Source: Alphaproteobacteria bacterium (GTDB lineage: Bacteria; Pseudomonadota; Alphaproteobacteria; RF32; CAG-239). From it: a stretch of 5,821 nucleotides of DNA. The notes beneath the pieces were generated by a model. That model did no database searches. It saw only the letters and a list, made by a program, of their open reading frames with translations, and was not told where the DNA came from. The stretch lies in contig JAGCTK010000139.1 in assembly GCA_017963715.1 (NCBI GenBank), positions 1 through 5,821 of the forward strand, in the 5' to 3' direction. This document shows positions 5,582-5,821 of the stretch, in pieces. Both the position numbers and the translations under genes were made by a program. The first letter of the stretch is position 1. Every line of letters begins with the position of its first letter.

Positions 5582-5821
5582 TCAAACATCGGCACTACTC
5601 ATATTTTTGATGTGACGAATGCGCCATCCCGAAACAAAAATCGCATCAAAACGCACATCAAAACCCTGCCATTTTTTGTGCCGCGCAAGGTACACCTCGG
5701 CCGCACGCACAATGCGTTTTTGCTGTGTATTTTTAATAGCCGACAAAGCATCTGTCATATTTTGCCTGCTTTTGACTTCCACAGAAACAAGCGTATGTCT
5801 TTTGCATGCCACGATATCCAA
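5582..5821 (-). CDS. YraN/UPF0102 family nuclease-like protein, N-terminus off the right edge
   Basis: The C-terminal 80 residues of a gene entering from the right edge; family members run about 115-130 residues, so roughly 40 are missing. The visible part starts Leu-Asp-Ile-Val-Ala, matching the end of the family's 'GEIDLIA' motif, followed by 'VSVEVKSR' (Glu15-x-Lys17), the PD-(D/E)XK-type catalytic core, the helix 'KRIVRAAEVYLARH', and 'FDVRFDAIFV' with 'IRHIKN' at the end. The family resembles Holliday-junction resolvases, but its cellular role is poorly defined. The first codon seen (TTG) is an internal leucine, not a start. It converges on lptB with 5 bases between stop codons and no hairpin terminator visible between them. 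Confidence 0.88.
   Translation of the reverse strand: MDIVACKRHTLVSVEVKSRQNMTDALSAIKNTQQKRIVRAAEVYLARHKKWQGFDVRFDAIFVSGWRIRHIKNMSSADV

Overview
The window reads as a chromosomal segment of a Gram-negative bacterium of moderate to low GC, most likely an alphaproteobacterium. The grounds are an IF-1 of the alphaproteobacterial kind, a Kdo-pathway isomerase and LPS-export genes, plus a secreted Cys-rich protein of a style I associate with uncultured, often gut-derived, Alphaproteobacteria. That lineage call is inference. No RNA genes, insertion sequences or CRISPR arrays were seen.

Left part (1-2365), minus strand. One long open frame enters from beyond the left edge and starts at 2157. Its 719 visible residues comprise a signal peptide, a region with 25 cysteines that opens with a tandem Cys repeat, and then about 415 residues of nested Asp/Gly-rich repeats ('YD-x-x-GNVIG'). 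A six-Cys module interrupts the repeats, and a further Cys-rich segment runs off the edge. The 208-base leader (2158-2365) holds an intrinsic terminator for the upstream gene, a candidate promoter, a 12-base direct repeat, two odd-length palindromes and a possible 25-codon ORF overlapping the main start codon.

Middle (2366-2806). infA (IF-1) lies on the minus strand and is divergent from the LPS operon across a 219-base region (2588-2806) that holds a candidate promoter in each direction and one small inverted repeat.

Right part (2807-5576), plus strand. This is a compact operon: kdsD (arabinose-5-phosphate isomerase, first step toward Kdo), an lptC-lptA fusion starting on the base after the kdsD stop, and lptB overlapping the fusion by 14 bases. 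KdsD supplies the Kdo precursor. LptB is the ATPase driving LPS extraction, and the fusion would supply both the inner-membrane-anchored acceptor (LptC) and the periplasmic bridge (LptA). kdsC, a separate lptA and rpoN, common companions in this cluster, are absent here.

Right edge (5582-5821), minus strand. The C-terminal two thirds of a YraN/UPF0102-family protein converge on lptB with a 5-base gap.

The most unusual items are the LptC-LptA fusion and the large secreted repeat protein with its modular leader and insertion.
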